The notes under the pieces were generated by a model. That model did not search any database. It saw only the letters and a list, made by a program, of their open reading frames with translations, and had not been told where the DNA came from. Both the position numbers and the translations under genes were made by a program. Positions 45,875 to 56,798 of a DNA stretch of 64,000 bases are shown one piece after another. The stretch's first letter is position 1; each line of letters starts with the position of its first letter. Source of the stretch: Clostridium aceticum (lineage in GTDB: Bacteria; Bacillota; Clostridia; Peptostreptococcales; Natronincolaceae); the NCBI RefSeq assembly GCF_001042715.1, contig NZ_CP009687.1:1-64000 (forward strand). Direction: 5' to 3'.

Positions 45875-47131
45875 ATGAAGGTAGTTGTATTTGGTATTAC
45901 TCATAAAAACTCCACAATAGCCCTTCGAGAAAAGGTAGCTTTTTCTAAGACAAAGCTGCAAAAAGCCTACAATATTATAGAAAACGATGCTTTTGTAAAA
46001 GAAGCTGTGATTTTATCTACCTGTAATCGCAGTGAAATTATAGCAGTGGTAGAGGATCCACAGAAGGCAAAGACATGGTTTAAAGAGTTTTATAAGGATT
46101 TCTTTCAGCTAGAGGAAGAAGAAATTGAAAGCTACTATTTATTTAGAAAAGAGAGGGCAGCTGTAAAGTATTTATATGAGGTTTGCTGTGGTCTTGATTC
46201 TCTGGTCTTGGGAGAGGATCAAATACTAGGACAAGTAAAAGAAGCTCACCAGACAGCTATAGAACTAAAAAGTAGCGGAAAAATATTAAACAAGTTGTTT
46301 TTAGAAGCTATTACAACCGCTAAAGAAATCAAAACAAAAACCAGCATTTCTGAAAACCCTCTATCCATTAGTTATATTGCGGTAAAACAAGTAGAAAAAC
46401 AATTGGGTAATCTTAGAGAGAAGAGTGTGTTAATTGTAGGATTTGGAGAGATGAGCAGGCTAGCTGTAGAACATCTCTTAGATAAGGGCGTTGGAAAAAT
46501 ATATATTTGCAATAGAAGAATTGAAACAGTAGAAGCTTTAATGGAAAAATATAGCAATATCCAATATATTGACTTTGATAAAAAGTACCAGGTGTTAAAG
46601 GATATAGATATTCTTATCAGTGCAACAGGAGCGCATCACTATGTTTATTATGAAAAAGAGTTTAGAGATTATTATCAAGGAGATAAACCCTTATGCATCG
46701 TTGATATTGCTCTGCCCAGAGATATAGATCCTGCTATTGGAGAGATGCAAGGAGTAAAGCTATTTCATATAGACCAACTAAGGGATATCGCAAATGAAAA
46801 TTTGGCCTCAAGACAAAGTTTAATTGAAAATATACAGCAGTTGATTGAAGCAGCTATCAAAGACTATGAGGCCTGGTATCAATGTTTACCAGTGTATCCT
46901 AAAATAGAAGCTATAAAAAATTATAGCCAGCAATTGACAGACGAAGAATTAAACAAGATGTTTAAGAAACTTTCTCACATCCCTGAAAAAGATAGGGAAA
47001 CGATTGAAATCATCGTAAGAAGTCTAGTAAAAAAAATGTGGAGAAAACCGATCTTGCAATTAAAGGATGCTGGAGTAAGGGGAAAGGGAGAAGAAATGGC
47101 CTCCTTTGTAGATGAGTTTTTAGGTTTATAA
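45875..47131 (+). CDS. hemA: Glutamyl-tRNA reductase
   Basis: Reduces glutamyl-tRNA-Glu to glutamate-1-semialdehyde with NADPH. From ATG 45875 it has 418 residues; the catalytic cysteine is C50 in STCNRSE. The NADPH domain has LIVGFGEMSRLAVEHL, and a C-terminal dimerisation helix follows. An alternative GTG at 45866 lies within the ribosome site AGAAGGTG, so the ATG is preferred. It supplies the precursor to HemL further down the operon. Confidence 0.97.
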   Translation: MKVVVFGITHKNSTIALREKVAFSKTKLQKAYNIIENDAFVKEAVILSTCNRSEIIAVVEDPQKAKTWFKEFYKDFFQLEEEEIESYYLFRKERAAVKYLYEVCCGLDSLVLGEDQILGQVKEAHQTAIELKSSGKILNKLFLEAITTAKEIKTKTSISENPLSISYIAVKQVEKQLGNLREKSVLIVGFGEMSRLAVEHLLDKGVGKIYICNRRIETVEALMEKYSNIQYIDFDKKYQVLKDIDILISATGAHHYVYYEKEFRDYYQGDKPLCIVDIALPRDIDPAIGEMQGVKLFHIDQLRDIANENLASRQSLIENIQQLIEAAIKDYEAWYQCLPVYPKIEAIKNYSQQLTDEELNKMFKKLSHIPEKDRETIEIIVRSLVKKMWRKPILQLKDAGVRGKGEEMASFVDEFLGL

Positions 47132-47157
47132 ACTTACTAGAAGAAGGAGGCTAACGA

Positions 47158-47802
47158 ATGTCCCTATATTATCCAATGATGCTGAAGATTCAAGGAAAGT
47201 TTTGTACTGTGATTGGTGGAGGAGAGGTAGCAGAACGTAAGGTAAGGACTCTGCTAAAGTACGAGGCAAAGGTAGTTCTTATTAGCCCTAAAATAACAGA
47301 GGGGCTACAAGGTTTAGTGGAGGAAAAGAAAATCACTTACAAAAAAAAGTATTATGAGTCAGGAGATTTGATAGGAAGCTATCTGGTGTACGCTGTGACT
47401 GATGATGCAGCAATCAATAAGAAGTGTGAAGAAGAGGCTAAAATGCATCAAATTTTGATTAATGTTGCTGACTCTCCTACTGCTTCCGATTTTATTGTAC
47501 CCTCCTCCATCGAAAGAGGAAGTTTAACAATTGCCATCTCTACAGAAGGGAAAAGCCCTATGCTTTCCAGTAAAATTAAAAAAGAAATAGAAGAGATCTA
47601 TACAGAAGGTTATGAAGAGATTGTAGATGTTTTAGGAGAAATAAGAGAAAGAGCCTTAAAAGAAATTCCCTCTATTAAGGACAGAAGGTATCTTTTTCGC
47701 TATCTAGTGCATGAAGTACCTTATGAAATAGATTCTCAGCAAAAACTTGAGGCTGTGAAGAAAGAAATGTGGAAGGTTTATGAAAGCTTAAAGCGGTTGT
47801 AA
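47158..47802 (+). CDS. Precorrin-2 dehydrogenase (siroheme synthase N-terminal type)
   Basis: Oxidises precorrin-2 to sirohydrochlorin with NAD. The 214 residues include the NAD-binding CTVIGGGEVAERKVRTLL, the YAVTDDAAINKKCEEEA segment and NVADSPTASDFIVPSS, typical of the CysG-B/Met8p/SirC group. A methyltransferase domain is absent; that activity is encoded by the cobA-hemD fusion downstream. With CbiX it delivers cobalt-sirohydrochlorin. Confidence 0.92.
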   Translation: MSLYYPMMLKIQGKFCTVIGGGEVAERKVRTLLKYEAKVVLISPKITEGLQGLVEEKKITYKKKYYESGDLIGSYLVYAVTDDAAINKKCEEEAKMHQILINVADSPTASDFIVPSSIERGSLTIAISTEGKSPMLSSKIKKEIEEIYTEGYEEIVDVLGEIRERALKEIPSIKDRRYLFRYLVHEVPYEIDSQQKLEAVKKEMWKVYESLKRL

Positions 47803-47846
47803 AAAAATACAAAATATAAGTTGAACTCAATAGAAGGCGTGATAAT

Positions 47847-48785
47847 ATGAGAAAAATTAAAATTGGTTCTAGGGCCAGTGAATTGGCACTAGTGCAGGCA
47901 GAAATGATTATGAAGATGTTGAAGGAAAAGTTTCCTCAATATGATTACGAAATCATAAAGATTAAAACCTTAGGTGACAAAATTTTAGACAAAACCTTGA
48001 GCAAAATAGGGGGTAAAGGGCTTTTTGTAAAAGAAATTCAAACAGCCCTATTGGAGGAAAGTGTAGACTTGGCAGTTCATAGCATGAAGGATATGCCAGC
48101 AGAATCTCCAGAAGGTTTAATGTTGGCAGCAATAACAGAACGTGAAGACCCTAGAGATGTATTGGTAACAAAAAGTGGGAAAGCACTAGAAGAGCTATCC
48201 ACCAATGCTTCTATCGGTACCAGTAGTTTAAGAAGAAAAGCACAGTTATTAAATCTGAGAAAAGATTTGGTATTAAAAGATATAAGGGGAAATGTGGCAA
48301 CCCGTTTAAATAAAATAGACACAGAAGGTTTAGATGCAGTGACTTTAGCAGCAGCAGGATTAAAGAGACTGGGGTATGATGATAGTAATTTTTATTATCT
48401 AGATATCGAGGCCTTTACCCCTGCGGTAGGACAAGGAGCTTTAGGCTGTGAAATAAGAAGAAATGACCAGATGCTTTATGATATGTTCCAAGAAATTAAC
48501 CATAAGGAGACCTACAATTGTGTTATGGGAGAGCGGGTTTTTCTAAAACTCCTAGAAGGAGGATGTCATATTCCTATAGGCGCCTATGCACAAAAGGTAG
48601 GGGAAGAGCTATGGATGACGGGTATGGTAGCTTCTCCAGATGGTAGTGAAGTAATTCGTCATAAAGAAAAGGGAAATTTTGAGGATTTTCTTAAAATAGG
48701 AACAAAGCTAGCAGAAGAAATGGTGAAGCTTGGAGCAAAAAGGTTGCTAGCATCATGCGAAAATGAGAGAGGAGAGATTCTGTGA
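47847..48785 (+). CDS. hemC: Porphobilinogen deaminase (hydroxymethylbilane synthase)
   Basis: Polymerises four porphobilinogens to hydroxymethylbilane. At 312 residues; the dipyrromethane cofactor attaches to C240 in [12 protein letters not shown]. Other marks are [12 protein letters not shown], the catalytic-aspartate region [10 protein letters not shown] and [13 protein letters not shown]. Ribosome site GAAGGCGTG. Its stop overlaps the next start by four bases. Confidence 0.98.
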   Translation: MRKIKIGSRASELALVQAEMIMKMLKEKFPQYDYEIIKIKTLGDKILDKTLSKIGGKGLFVKEIQTALLEESVDLAVHSMKDMPAESPEGLMLAAITEREDPRDVLVTKSGKALEELSTNASIGTSSLRRKAQLLNLRKDLVLKDIRGNVATRLNKIDTEGLDAVTLAAAGLKRLGYDDSNFYYLDIEAFTPAVGQGALGCEIRRNDQMLYDMFQEINHKETYNCVMGERVFLKLLEGGCHIPIGAYAQKVGEELWMTGMVASPDGSEVIRHKEKGNFEDFLKIGTKLAEEMVKLGAKRLLASCENERGEIL

Positions 48786-50287
48786 AGAAACCCTATGTAT
48801 ATTTAGTAGGGGCTGGTCCCGGGGATGAAGACTTAATCACTGTGAAGGGTTTGAAGTGTATTGAAAAAGCGGATGTGATTTTATACGATCGCTTAGCCAA
48901 TGAAAACCTTTTACAACATAAAAAACTAGAGGCGGAAACCATCGACGTAGGCAAAGCTCCTCATCATCATGCATATACACAAGAAGAAATCAATCAGCTA
49001 CTGGTTGCAAAAGCTAAGGAAGGAAAAATTGTCACCAGATTAAAGGGGGGAGATCCCTTTGTATTTGGCAGAGGGGGAGAAGAAGCATTAGCTTTATATG
49101 AAGAAAACATCCCCTTTGAGGTAGTGCCAGGGATTACTTCTGCTATAGCAGTCCCTAACTATGGAGGCATTCCAGTAACCCATCGTCATGTCAGTACTTC
49201 TTTTCATGTTATAACAGGACATGAAGACCCTACAAAAGAAAATTCAGATGTCAATTATGAAGCACTAGCAAAACTAGAGGGAACTTTGGTGTTTTTGATG
49301 GGGGTAGGGCATTTAAAAGAAATAACAGAAAAGCTTATGTTCCATGGAAAAAGCAAAGATACGCCAGCGGCACTAATACATAGAGGTACTACCGCTAGAC
49401 AAAAGACTGTAACCGGCACTCTTGAAAATATCCTAGAGGTGGCAGCAGCCAATAAGATCAAGGCTCCTTCTATTATTATTATAGGAGAAGTAGTAAACTT
49501 AAGGCAAAACTTAAACTGGTTTCAAACCTTGCCATTACAAGGAAAAAGAATATTGGTCACTAGAACAAGACAACAGGCCAGTGATTTATCTAGGCAATTA
49601 AAGGAGCTAGGTGGAGAAATTATAGAGTTTCCTACCATAAGCATTGAGGAACCAGAGGATTTTACTTCTATAGATAAAGTATTAGAAAACCTAACTGGTT
49701 TTCAGCATATCATTTTTACCAGTGTAAATGGGGTAAAAGCATTTTTTAATAGATTGAAGGAATTAAAAATAGATATTCGCTCTATAGGGTTAGCAAAAAT
49801 CACGGCTATTGGATCCGCAACAAAAGCAGCCTTAGAAGACAAAGGTGTTTTAGTGGATCTCTTACCAGAGGTTTATACGGCAGAGGGAATCCTAGAAGCT
49901 GCCCAAGGAAAAATCAAAGAAGGGGAAAGGGTACTTTTACCTCGAGCAGATATTGCTAGAAGAGCATTGACTGCTGGACTTAAGGAGATGGGGGCTATTA
50001 TAGAAGAAGTTGATATCTACAGAACAGTGATCCCTACCTGTAAAAGAGAGGATTTGATAGAGATATTGAAGAACTCCCTAGACTATATTACCTTTACTAG
50101 CTCTTCCACAGCAAAAAATTTCCTGGAAATATTGGGAGAAGAAAACAAAAATTTATTAAATGGCGTGAAAATAGCTTCTATAGGCCCTATTACAGGAAAA
50201 ACGATTGAGGATTTAGGTTTATCTGTGGATATACAGGCAGAGCATTATACGATAGAAGGATTAGTAAGTAGTATAAGGGAGGAATAA
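48782..50287 (+). CDS. cobA-hemD: Uroporphyrinogen-III C-methyltransferase / uroporphyrinogen-III synthase fusion
   Basis: A 501-residue fusion. Residues 1 to about 245 are the SAM-dependent SUMT (CobA) domain: [34 protein letters not shown] and [21 protein letters not shown]. Residues from about 250 are HemD, with [14 protein letters not shown] and [11 protein letters not shown]. Together they close and dimethylate the tetrapyrrole to precorrin-2. The start is GTG, overlapping the hemC stop (GTGA), so the two are translationally coupled. The fusion is common in Clostridia. Confidence 0.96.
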   Translation: MKKPYVYLVGAGPGDEDLITVKGLKCIEKADVILYDRLANENLLQHKKLEAETIDVGKAPHHHAYTQEEINQLLVAKAKEGKIVTRLKGGDPFVFGRGGEEALALYEENIPFEVVPGITSAIAVPNYGGIPVTHRHVSTSFHVITGHEDPTKENSDVNYEALAKLEGTLVFLMGVGHLKEITEKLMFHGKSKDTPAALIHRGTTARQKTVTGTLENILEVAAANKIKAPSIIIIGEVVNLRQNLNWFQTLPLQGKRILVTRTRQQASDLSRQLKELGGEIIEFPTISIEEPEDFTSIDKVLENLTGFQHIIFTSVNGVKAFFNRLKELKIDIRSIGLAKITAIGSATKAALEDKGVLVDLLPEVYTAEGILEAAQGKIKEGERVLLPRADIARRALTAGLKEMGAIIEEVDIYRTVIPTCKREDLIEILKNSLDYITFTSSSTAKNFLEILGEENKNLLNGVKIASIGPITGKTIEDLGLSVDIQAEHYTIEGLVSSIREE

Positions 50288-50288
50288 T

Positions 50289-51266
50289 ATGGAGGCTTTT
50301 AAAAGATCCAGACGTTTGAGAAGTAGTGCTGAAATAAGAAGCTTAGTTAAAGAAACCCAGGTGCATATCTCTGACTTAATCTACCCTATGTTTGTCCTTC
50401 ACGGGGAAAACATAAAAAAAGAAATTACAAACTTGCCAGGACAATACCATTACTCTGTTGATCAATTAAAAGAGGGGGTAGCGGAAGTTGTAGAATTGGG
50501 TATAAAAGCCATCGTACTCTTTGGTTTGCCGGAGAAGAAGGATGAAGAGGGTTTAGGGGCCTATGATGCTAATGGCATTGTGCAGCAGGCAGTAAGGGAA
50601 GTTAAAAGACACTACCCTAACCTTTTAGTTATTACTGATGTGTGTCTTTGCCAGTATACTAGCCACGGACACTGTGGGCTTGTAAAGGATGGGATTGTGC
50701 TTAATGATGAAAGCTTAGAAAAATTAGCTCAAACAGCACTATCTCATGCTGAGGCGGGGGCTGATATGGTGGCACCCTCTGATATGATGGATGGAAGAGT
50801 AGGGAAGATTAGAGAGGTGCTAGATAAAAACAATTTTAAACATATACCTATTATGAGTTACAGTGTGAAATATGCCTCAGCATTTTATGGTCCCTTCAGA
50901 AGTGCTGTCAATAGTGCCCCGCAGTTTGGAGATAGAAAAACCTATCAAATGGACCCTGCAAACCGTATAGAGGCATTAAGACAGGTAGAGGCAGATCTAG
51001 AAGAGGGGGCAGATATCATTATGGTAAAACCTGCCTTTGCTTACTTAGATATCATCAGAGAAGTAAAAAACAACTATCCTGTTCCTATAGCTGCCTATCA
51101 TGTAAGCGGTGAATATGCTATGATTAAAATAGCTGCAAGAGAAGGCTTATTAAAGGAAGAAGAAAGTATGGTAGAGACTTTGACTGCCATAAAAAGAGCT
51201 GGAGCAGATATGATTCTAACTTACTTTGCTAAAGATATGGCAAAGTGGATAAGGAGGAATAGCTAA
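50289..51266 (+). CDS. hemB: Porphobilinogen synthase (5-aminolevulinate dehydratase)
   Basis: Condenses two 5-aminolevulinates to porphobilinogen. At 325 residues it carries the zinc-type cysteine cluster [14 protein letters not shown], the first Schiff-base lysine region YSVKYAS and the second [10 protein letters not shown]. Ribosome site AGGGAGGA. It begins one base after the fusion gene stop and its stop overlaps hemL (TAATG). Confidence 0.98.
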   Translation: MEAFKRSRRLRSSAEIRSLVKETQVHISDLIYPMFVLHGENIKKEITNLPGQYHYSVDQLKEGVAEVVELGIKAIVLFGLPEKKDEEGLGAYDANGIVQQAVREVKRHYPNLLVITDVCLCQYTSHGHCGLVKDGIVLNDESLEKLAQTALSHAEAGADMVAPSDMMDGRVGKIREVLDKNNFKHIPIMSYSVKYASAFYGPFRSAVNSAPQFGDRKTYQMDPANRIEALRQVEADLEEGADIIMVKPAFAYLDIIREVKNNYPVPIAAYHVSGEYAMIKIAAREGLLKEEESMVETLTAIKRAGADMILTYFAKDMAKWIRRNS

Positions 51267-52564
51267 TGAAACTGGAGAAATCTACAGAGCTTTTTCAAGA
51301 AGCTAAAAAAGTTATGCCGGGAGGCGTAAATAGTCCAGTAAGGGCCTTTTCATCAGTGCAAATGGACCCTCCTTTTATTAAAAAAGGAGAAGGTACCTAT
51401 ATCTATGATGAAGACGGGAATCAATATATTGACTATGTAGGCTCCTGGGGACCATTGATTTTAGGGCACTGCCATCCAGAGGTAGTAAAGGGTTTAAAAG
51501 AAGTGGTGGAAACTGGCACCAGCTTTGGTGCCCCAACAGAAATAGAAATAAAAACAGCACAGCTGATCGTTGAAAGCATTCCTTCCATTGATATGATTAG
51601 AATGGTTAATTCTGGAACTGAAGCTACTATGACGGCTTTAAGACTGGCAAGAGGATACACTGGCAGAAATAAGATCGTAAAGTTTAACGGTAACTACCAT
51701 GGACATTCTGATAGCTTACTGATCAAAGCAGGCTCCGGTGCATTAACCCATGGTGTCCCCAACAGCCCAGGGGTACCAGAGGATGTTGTGAAAAATACTA
51801 TTACTGCTATATATAATGATATAGAAAACATAGAAGAGATTTTTAAAACCTATGGGGAAGATATAGCAGCGGTTATTGTAGAACCTATAGCAGGAAATAT
51901 GGGGGTTGTACCTCTAACACAGGAATTTGCTGATCGGCTTAGAAGTATTACAGAGGCGTATGGAAGTTTATTGATTTTTGATGAAGTGATGACAGGTTTC
52001 AGAGTAGCTTTTGAAGGTGCTCAAAGTCTTTACAACATAAAACCAGACCTTACTTGCTATGGAAAGATCATAGGTGGAGGACTACCAGTGGGGGCTTTTG
52101 GAGGAAAGAAAGAAATCATGTCTAAGTTGTCACCTATGGGACCAGTATATCAAGCTGGAACATTGTCCGGCAATCCTTTGGCAATGATGGCAGGTTATAC
52201 AACTTTGAAGATTCTGAAGGAAAATCCCCAAATCTATAAGGATTTAGATAGAAGAGGACAGATATTGGCAGAGGGATTGAAAAGCATTGTAGAGGAATTA
52301 GGAATGAAAGCCTCCTTTAACCGTGTAGCCTCCATGCTTTGTATGTTTTTTACTGACAAGCCGGTAGTAAACTTCGAAGCAGCACTAACCTCTGATACAG
52401 ACAAATATGCTCTTTATTTCAGAGAAATGTTAAAGAGGGGAGTATACTTAGCACCTTCCCAATTTGAAGCTACTTTTATCAATGCGGCTATGGGGGATGA
52501 AGAGATTAAGAAGACCTTAGAAGCAGCAAAAGAAGCTTTATTAGAAGTAAAGAGGTTAGGATAA
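51266..52564 (+). CDS. hemL: Glutamate-1-semialdehyde 2,1-aminomutase
   Basis: PLP enzyme turning glutamate-1-semialdehyde into 5-aminolevulinate. At 432 residues: [16 protein letters not shown] at the N-terminus, [42 protein letters not shown] (PLP aspartate) and [16 protein letters not shown] with the PLP lysine. It works with HemA by channeling. One-base overlap with hemB. Confidence 0.98.
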   Translation: MKLEKSTELFQEAKKVMPGGVNSPVRAFSSVQMDPPFIKKGEGTYIYDEDGNQYIDYVGSWGPLILGHCHPEVVKGLKEVVETGTSFGAPTEIEIKTAQLIVESIPSIDMIRMVNSGTEATMTALRLARGYTGRNKIVKFNGNYHGHSDSLLIKAGSGALTHGVPNSPGVPEDVVKNTITAIYNDIENIEEIFKTYGEDIAAVIVEPIAGNMGVVPLTQEFADRLRSITEAYGSLLIFDEVMTGFRVAFEGAQSLYNIKPDLTCYGKIIGGGLPVGAFGGKKEIMSKLSPMGPVYQAGTLSGNPLAMMAGYTTLKILKENPQIYKDLDRRGQILAEGLKSIVEELGMKASFNRVASMLCMFFTDKPVVNFEAALTSDTDKYALYFREMLKRGVYLAPSQFEATFINAAMGDEEIKKTLEAAKEALLEVKRLG

Positions 52565-52565
52565 G

Positions 52566-53945
52566 ATGAAGACCTTTAGCGGTTTTTTATTAGCAGGAAC
52601 CCAAAGTGGTGTAGGAAAAACCACAATTTCTACGGGAATTATGGGGGCACTTAAGAAAAGAGGATTATCGGTAAAACCCTTTAAGGTAGGCCCTGACTAT
52701 ATAGACCCACAATTTCATCATTATGTTACAGGAAATCCTTCTAGAAACTTGGATGGCTATATGCTGGAAGAGGAAACCCTTAAAGCTTTATTTTATAAAA
52801 ATCTTGCGGCCACGGATATAGCTGTAGTAGAAGGTGTAATGGGACTTTATGACGGTAGGGGCATAGAAAAAGATCAAGGAAGCTCTGCTCATATAGCAAA
52901 GATTTTAAATCTTCCTGTAATTTTAGTTATAAACGGCAGTGGAATGTCCTCAAGTGCTGCAGCGATGGTATTGGGCTATAAAATGTACGATAGAGATGTG
53001 GATATAAAAGGTATTATCATTAACAATGTTTCTGGAGAAAAGCATTATTCTATTTTAAAAGAAGTTATAGAAAGAGATACCGATACAAAGTGCATTGGCT
53101 ACTTAAACAAAAATGTAAACATTGAGCTAAAAAGCAGGCATTTAGGTTTGATCCCTTGTGGAGAGGTGCCGGAGCTTCAGAAAAAGGTAGATGAAGTGGT
53201 GGAGATGGTGGAGGAAACCATTGACATAGAGGCTCTTTTAGGATTGGCAACGCCTATGGAGGCAGTTAAAGCTCCTGAAAAAAACTTAGACAAAAATTTA
53301 ACAATTGCCTATCCCTATGATGATGCTTTTAATTTCTACTATCAAGATAACTTGGATTTATTAAGAGAGTTAGGTTGCAATTTAGTTTCCTTCAGTCCTT
53401 TAAAGGATCGATATTTACCGGAAAAGATTCATGGTATTTATATGGGAGGAGGATTCCCAGAGGTTTTTGCAAAGGAACTAGAAGACAATCACAGTATTCG
53501 GCAGGCGATTTATAAAAAGGCACAAGAGGGACTTCCGATTTATGCTGAATGTGGAGGCTTCATGTATTTATCTAAAGGGATTCAAACTTTTGAAGGAAGC
53601 TACCATGAAATGGTAGGTATTTTTGATACAGCAGCGGAAATGACAAAAAGACTACAACGTTTTGGCTATTGTGAAGTAACAACGAGGGAAGATAGCAAAT
53701 TTTTTAAGAATTCTTTTACAATAAAAGCCCATGAGTTCCATCGAGCTGTTGTAAAGGGAGAGGAAGATCATTATATTTACGATGTAAAAAAAACAAAAGA
53801 CAATAAGGTCATAGATCGCTGGAACTGTGGGCAGGAAAAGTACAATTGTATAGGGGCTTTTCCCCATATACACTTTTATAGTAATCCTTGTTTCGTAGAG
53901 AGTTTTATAGAAAGGTGTCAGGTTTATAAAAAAATGATGGAATAG
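52566..53945 (+). CDS. cbiA: Cobyrinate a,c-diamide synthase
   Basis: Amidates the a and c carboxylates of cobyrinate with ATP and glutamine. At 459 residues: N-terminal P-loop AGTQSGVGKTTIST, FKVGPDYIDPQFH, and a C-terminal class I glutamine amidotransferase domain with the nucleophile in AECGGFMYLSKG and a late histidine in FPHIHFYSNP. Starts one base after the hemL stop. It is placed before the ring-contraction genes although it acts last of those encoded here. Confidence 0.97.
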   Translation: MKTFSGFLLAGTQSGVGKTTISTGIMGALKKRGLSVKPFKVGPDYIDPQFHHYVTGNPSRNLDGYMLEEETLKALFYKNLAATDIAVVEGVMGLYDGRGIEKDQGSSAHIAKILNLPVILVINGSGMSSSAAAMVLGYKMYDRDVDIKGIIINNVSGEKHYSILKEVIERDTDTKCIGYLNKNVNIELKSRHLGLIPCGEVPELQKKVDEVVEMVEETIDIEALLGLATPMEAVKAPEKNLDKNLTIAYPYDDAFNFYYQDNLDLLRELGCNLVSFSPLKDRYLPEKIHGIYMGGGFPEVFAKELEDNHSIRQAIYKKAQEGLPIYAECGGFMYLSKGIQTFEGSYHEMVGIFDTAAEMTKRLQRFGYCEVTTREDSKFFKNSFTIKAHEFHRAVVKGEEDHYIYDVKKTKDNKVIDRWNCGQEKYNCIGAFPHIHFYSNPCFVESFIERCQVYKKMME

Positions 53946-53957
53946 AGGGGGATTTCT

Positions 53958-54461
53958 ATGCTTCAGCAGCATATGAGAAAAAAGTATAACATTAAAACAA
54001 TGACACAAATAGCTATGTTAATTGCTCTAAGTATGATTGGTGCTACGATAAAAATTCAAGGTAGTATTGCTTTTGACTCTATGGCAGCATTTTTTGCAGC
54101 CTTATACATTGGACCTTTGGCAGGGGGCATGGTGGGAGTATTAGGGCATTTATTATCCGCTGCAACTGCGGGATTTCCTATGACAATACCTATGCATATC
54201 TTGGTAGCTTTTCAAATGTTGGTCTTTGTTTATGTGTTTGGATGGGTATACACGAAAGCTCCTAGTTGGGTTGCTATTCTAATAGGTACTTTTTTAAATG
54301 GGCCTGTAGGTGCACTTTTAGCAGTACCTGTTTCTTTGATGTTAGGTTTTGGAGGATGGCCTCTATTTTTAATGATTTGGATGCCTCTAACCATCGCTTC
54401 TTTTGCAAATATTGTATTGGCTACAGTTGTCTATAAGACTATTTCAAGGGGGAAGAGGTAG
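53958..54461 (+). CDS. cblT: ECF transporter S component, CblT-like (putative alpha-ribazole uptake)
   Basis: A 167-residue membrane protein with about five or six hydrophobic segments and the ECF S-component layout: a charged N-terminus, IAMLIALSMIGATIK, ALYIGPLAGGMVGVLGHLLSA and MTIPMHILVAFQMLVF. No ECF ATPase genes are nearby, so it would use shared group II EcfA/EcfT. It lies one base from a CblS-like kinase gene. In Listeria and Geobacillus the CblT/CblS pair salvages alpha-ribazole, the lower nucleoside of B12. Substrate assigned from context. Confidence 0.7.
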   Translation: MLQQHMRKKYNIKTMTQIAMLIALSMIGATIKIQGSIAFDSMAAFFAALYIGPLAGGMVGVLGHLLSAATAGFPMTIPMHILVAFQMLVFVYVFGWVYTKAPSWVAILIGTFLNGPVGALLAVPVSLMLGFGGWPLFLMIWMPLTIASFANIVLATVVYKTISRGKR

Positions 54462-55204
54462 TGAAGGTTAAAAGATTTAGAGATTTAACCATCATCGACC
54501 ATACAACAGATAAACTTCTTGTCATAGCCTGCGACTCCTGCGGTGCCGTAGGGAATAAAGAGCAAGATATCGTAAAGGTCATGCCTGAGATTGTAGGGTA
54601 TTATACAACACGAGTACCCTTGATGGAGGTGCTGTCAGTAGGTGCTGAAATTTCTACTGTTATCAATACTTTGTCTGTAGAGATGGAGCCTACGGGAAGA
54701 CAGATTATACAGGGCATTGAAACCTTACTAAAAGAGGCAGCCATCGATGCTGCTTGTTTAAACGGTAGCACTGAAGAAAACTTTAAGACTTGTCAGACGG
54801 CTATGGGTGTAACCGTTGTAGGAGAAGTGGCAAAGGACAAAATCAGGGCAAATGCCTCTCAAAAAGGTGATCACATAGTAGTAGTAGGGATTCCTAAGTT
54901 TGGAAATGAAATATCTGAAACTTTTCATCCTGAAATTTGCAGTCTGAAGGATCTTCAGAATCTTTTAAGAATGAAAGAAGTAAAGGAAATTTATCCTGTA
55001 GGATCAAAGGGCATTTTATATGAGAGCCACTACTTGGCTAAGGAAAACCAGTTGGATTTAGAAATTTTTAATAATGTTTCGGTAGATCTTAAAAAGTCAG
55101 CAGGTCCTGCTACAGTTATGATATTTACCATAGAAGCTAAAAACCTTTCAAGTGTTCAAAAAATAATCAAAACTCCCCTACAAATTATAGGGAAGTTAAT
55201 ATAA
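54461..55204 (+). CDS. cblS: CblS-like alpha-ribazole kinase (AIR synthase-related)
   Basis: A 247-residue protein of the PurM/AIR synthase-related type. The N-terminal segment VIACDSCGAVG is the likely ATP/metal site, with further hallmarks NGSTEENFKTCQTAMGVTVVG and VVVGIPKFGNEI. CblS of Geobacillus phosphorylates alpha-ribazole and is of this family. The start is GTG, overlapping the cblT stop by one base. The tight pairing with an S component inside a B12 operon supports the assignment, though ThiL-like or other kinase roles are not excluded. Confidence 0.65.
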   Translation: MKVKRFRDLTIIDHTTDKLLVIACDSCGAVGNKEQDIVKVMPEIVGYYTTRVPLMEVLSVGAEISTVINTLSVEMEPTGRQIIQGIETLLKEAAIDAACLNGSTEENFKTCQTAMGVTVVGEVAKDKIRANASQKGDHIVVVGIPKFGNEISETFHPEICSLKDLQNLLRMKEVKEIYPVGSKGILYESHYLAKENQLDLEIFNNVSVDLKKSAGPATVMIFTIEAKNLSSVQKIIKTPLQIIGKLI

Positions 55205-55248
55205 AGAGGATAACAATATTTATAGTATGTGGAGAGCAGGGTGATGAC

Positions 55249-56139
55249 ATGACGATTGAGGCAATCTGTCCCGCTTCTTGTGGTGAATTGCTACAGGGTT
55301 ATATAGAAGGGGGAGAAAAGCTGATTTCCTATAGCATCAACTTATTTAGCAAAGTAATTATTGAGGAAGAGCAGAAAAAAAGTAAAGAAAAAGCATGGAA
55401 AAACTATTCTAAAGCTTACAAAATGTTGGAGCAAGTCTTCCAGTACTATGGCTATCATCAAAGAGAAGCTGAGCATCTTTACTTACAAATTGAATCTGCC
55501 ATTCCCATAGCTAAGGGGATGGCTAGTAGTACAGCGGATTTAGCTGCTACTGCTGTAGCAACTGCTAATTATTTAGGGAAAAACATTTCAGAAGAAGAGG
55601 TAGCGAAACTATGTATCAAAATAGAACCTACCGATAGTACAGTTTTTTCTTCGATAACGCTGTTTGACCATTTAAAGGGCAGCTTTACAAAACAGTATGG
55701 CAACATTCCAAAATGCAAAGTGCTCCTTCTAGAAGGAAAAGAGAAGATTGATACCATAGATTTCCGTAAAACCGATCGCTCTAGTTACCTTAGAGAAAAC
55801 GAAAAAGAGATGAAAAAAGCCCTACAATGTTTTGAAGAAGGGATAAAAAACAACAGTTTAAAACAGATAGGAAAAGCAGCTACCATCAGTGCATTTGCAA
55901 ATCAAAGTATTCTCTACAAAGAAGGCTTAGAAGAGATCAATGCGTTAAGTGAAAAATTGGGGGCTTATGGTATAAACGTAGCCCACAGTGGCTCTGTGAT
56001 AGGTATATTGTACAATGAAGGTAGTTTTGATCAGGAAAAGTTCTGCTGGTCAATAAAGAAAAAATCTTATATGAAAAATTATTTATCTATTGTAAGCTAT
56101 AATATGATCCCCGGTGGAGGAAAAATAGTCAACACATAA
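55249..56139 (+). CDS. pduX: L-threonine kinase PduX
   Basis: GHMP-family kinase making L-threonine-O-3-phosphate, the precursor of the aminopropanol linker of cobalamin. At 296 residues: N-terminal ICPASCGELLQGYIEGG, the phosphate-binding loop PIAKGMASSTADLAATA and the C-terminal HSGSVIGILY. Its product needs the CobD decarboxylase, which is not in this window. Ribosome site GAGCAGGG. Confidence 0.92.
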   Translation: MTIEAICPASCGELLQGYIEGGEKLISYSINLFSKVIIEEEQKKSKEKAWKNYSKAYKMLEQVFQYYGYHQREAEHLYLQIESAIPIAKGMASSTADLAATAVATANYLGKNISEEEVAKLCIKIEPTDSTVFSSITLFDHLKGSFTKQYGNIPKCKVLLLEGKEKIDTIDFRKTDRSSYLRENEKEMKKALQCFEEGIKNNSLKQIGKAATISAFANQSILYKEGLEEINALSEKLGAYGINVAHSGSVIGILYNEGSFDQEKFCWSIKKKSYMKNYLSIVSYNMIPGGGKIVNT

Positions 56140-56165
56140 ATGGAAACTTAAAGGGAGAGAGAAAA

Positions 56166-56786
56166 GTGGAATATATTAAAGACCCAATGGAAATTGAAAA
56201 GAAGAGTTTTGAAATCATTACTGAAGAATTAGGCGATAAAACCTTTCCAGAAAGAGAAGGAAAAATTATAAAGAGAGTAATTCATACAACTGCTGATTTT
56301 CAGTATGGTGATATTACAAAGATCAGTGACAATGCGATTGATTCAGCCATTAAAGCCTTAAAAGAAGGTTGTAGCATCTATACAGATACCAAAATGGCCA
56401 TGGCAGGAATCAATAAAAGAGTTTTAAAGGAATTGAATAGCGATATATACTGTTTGGTGGATGATGCTGAAGTAACCAAGGACGCAAAGGAAAGAGGGCT
56501 TACCCGTTCCATGGTGGCGATGGAAAAGGCAGTAGCAGACAGTAAAACAAAAATCTTTGTTATCGGCAATGCTCCCACTGCATTATTTCAATTATGTCAG
56601 TATATAGACGAAGGAAAAGTTCAACCTAGCTTAGTGGTAGGTGTGCCAGTGGGTTTTGTAGGGGCAAGGGAATCAAAAGATGAGTTATTAAAAAGAAATG
56701 TTCCGTATATTACTACTGTAGGAAGAAAAGGTGGTAGTACTGTGGCAGCTGCTATAATTAATGCCCTTCTATATATGACAAAATAG
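56166..56786 (+). CDS. cbiC: Cobalt-precorrin-8 methylmutase CbiC
   Basis: Moves a methyl group from C11 to C12 to give cobyrinate. At 206 residues: ETFP-like EEL..KTFPEREGKIIKRVIHTTADFQYGD, MAMAGINKR, VIGNAPTALFQL and VPVGFVGARESKD. The start is GTG, behind AAAGGGAGAGA. Located between pduX and cbiD. Confidence 0.97.
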   Translation: MEYIKDPMEIEKKSFEIITEELGDKTFPEREGKIIKRVIHTTADFQYGDITKISDNAIDSAIKALKEGCSIYTDTKMAMAGINKRVLKELNSDIYCLVDDAEVTKDAKERGLTRSMVAMEKAVADSKTKIFVIGNAPTALFQLCQYIDEGKVQPSLVVGVPVGFVGARESKDELLKRNVPYITTVGRKGGSTVAAAIINALLYMTK

Positions 56787-56798
56787 GAGAAGGAAACT

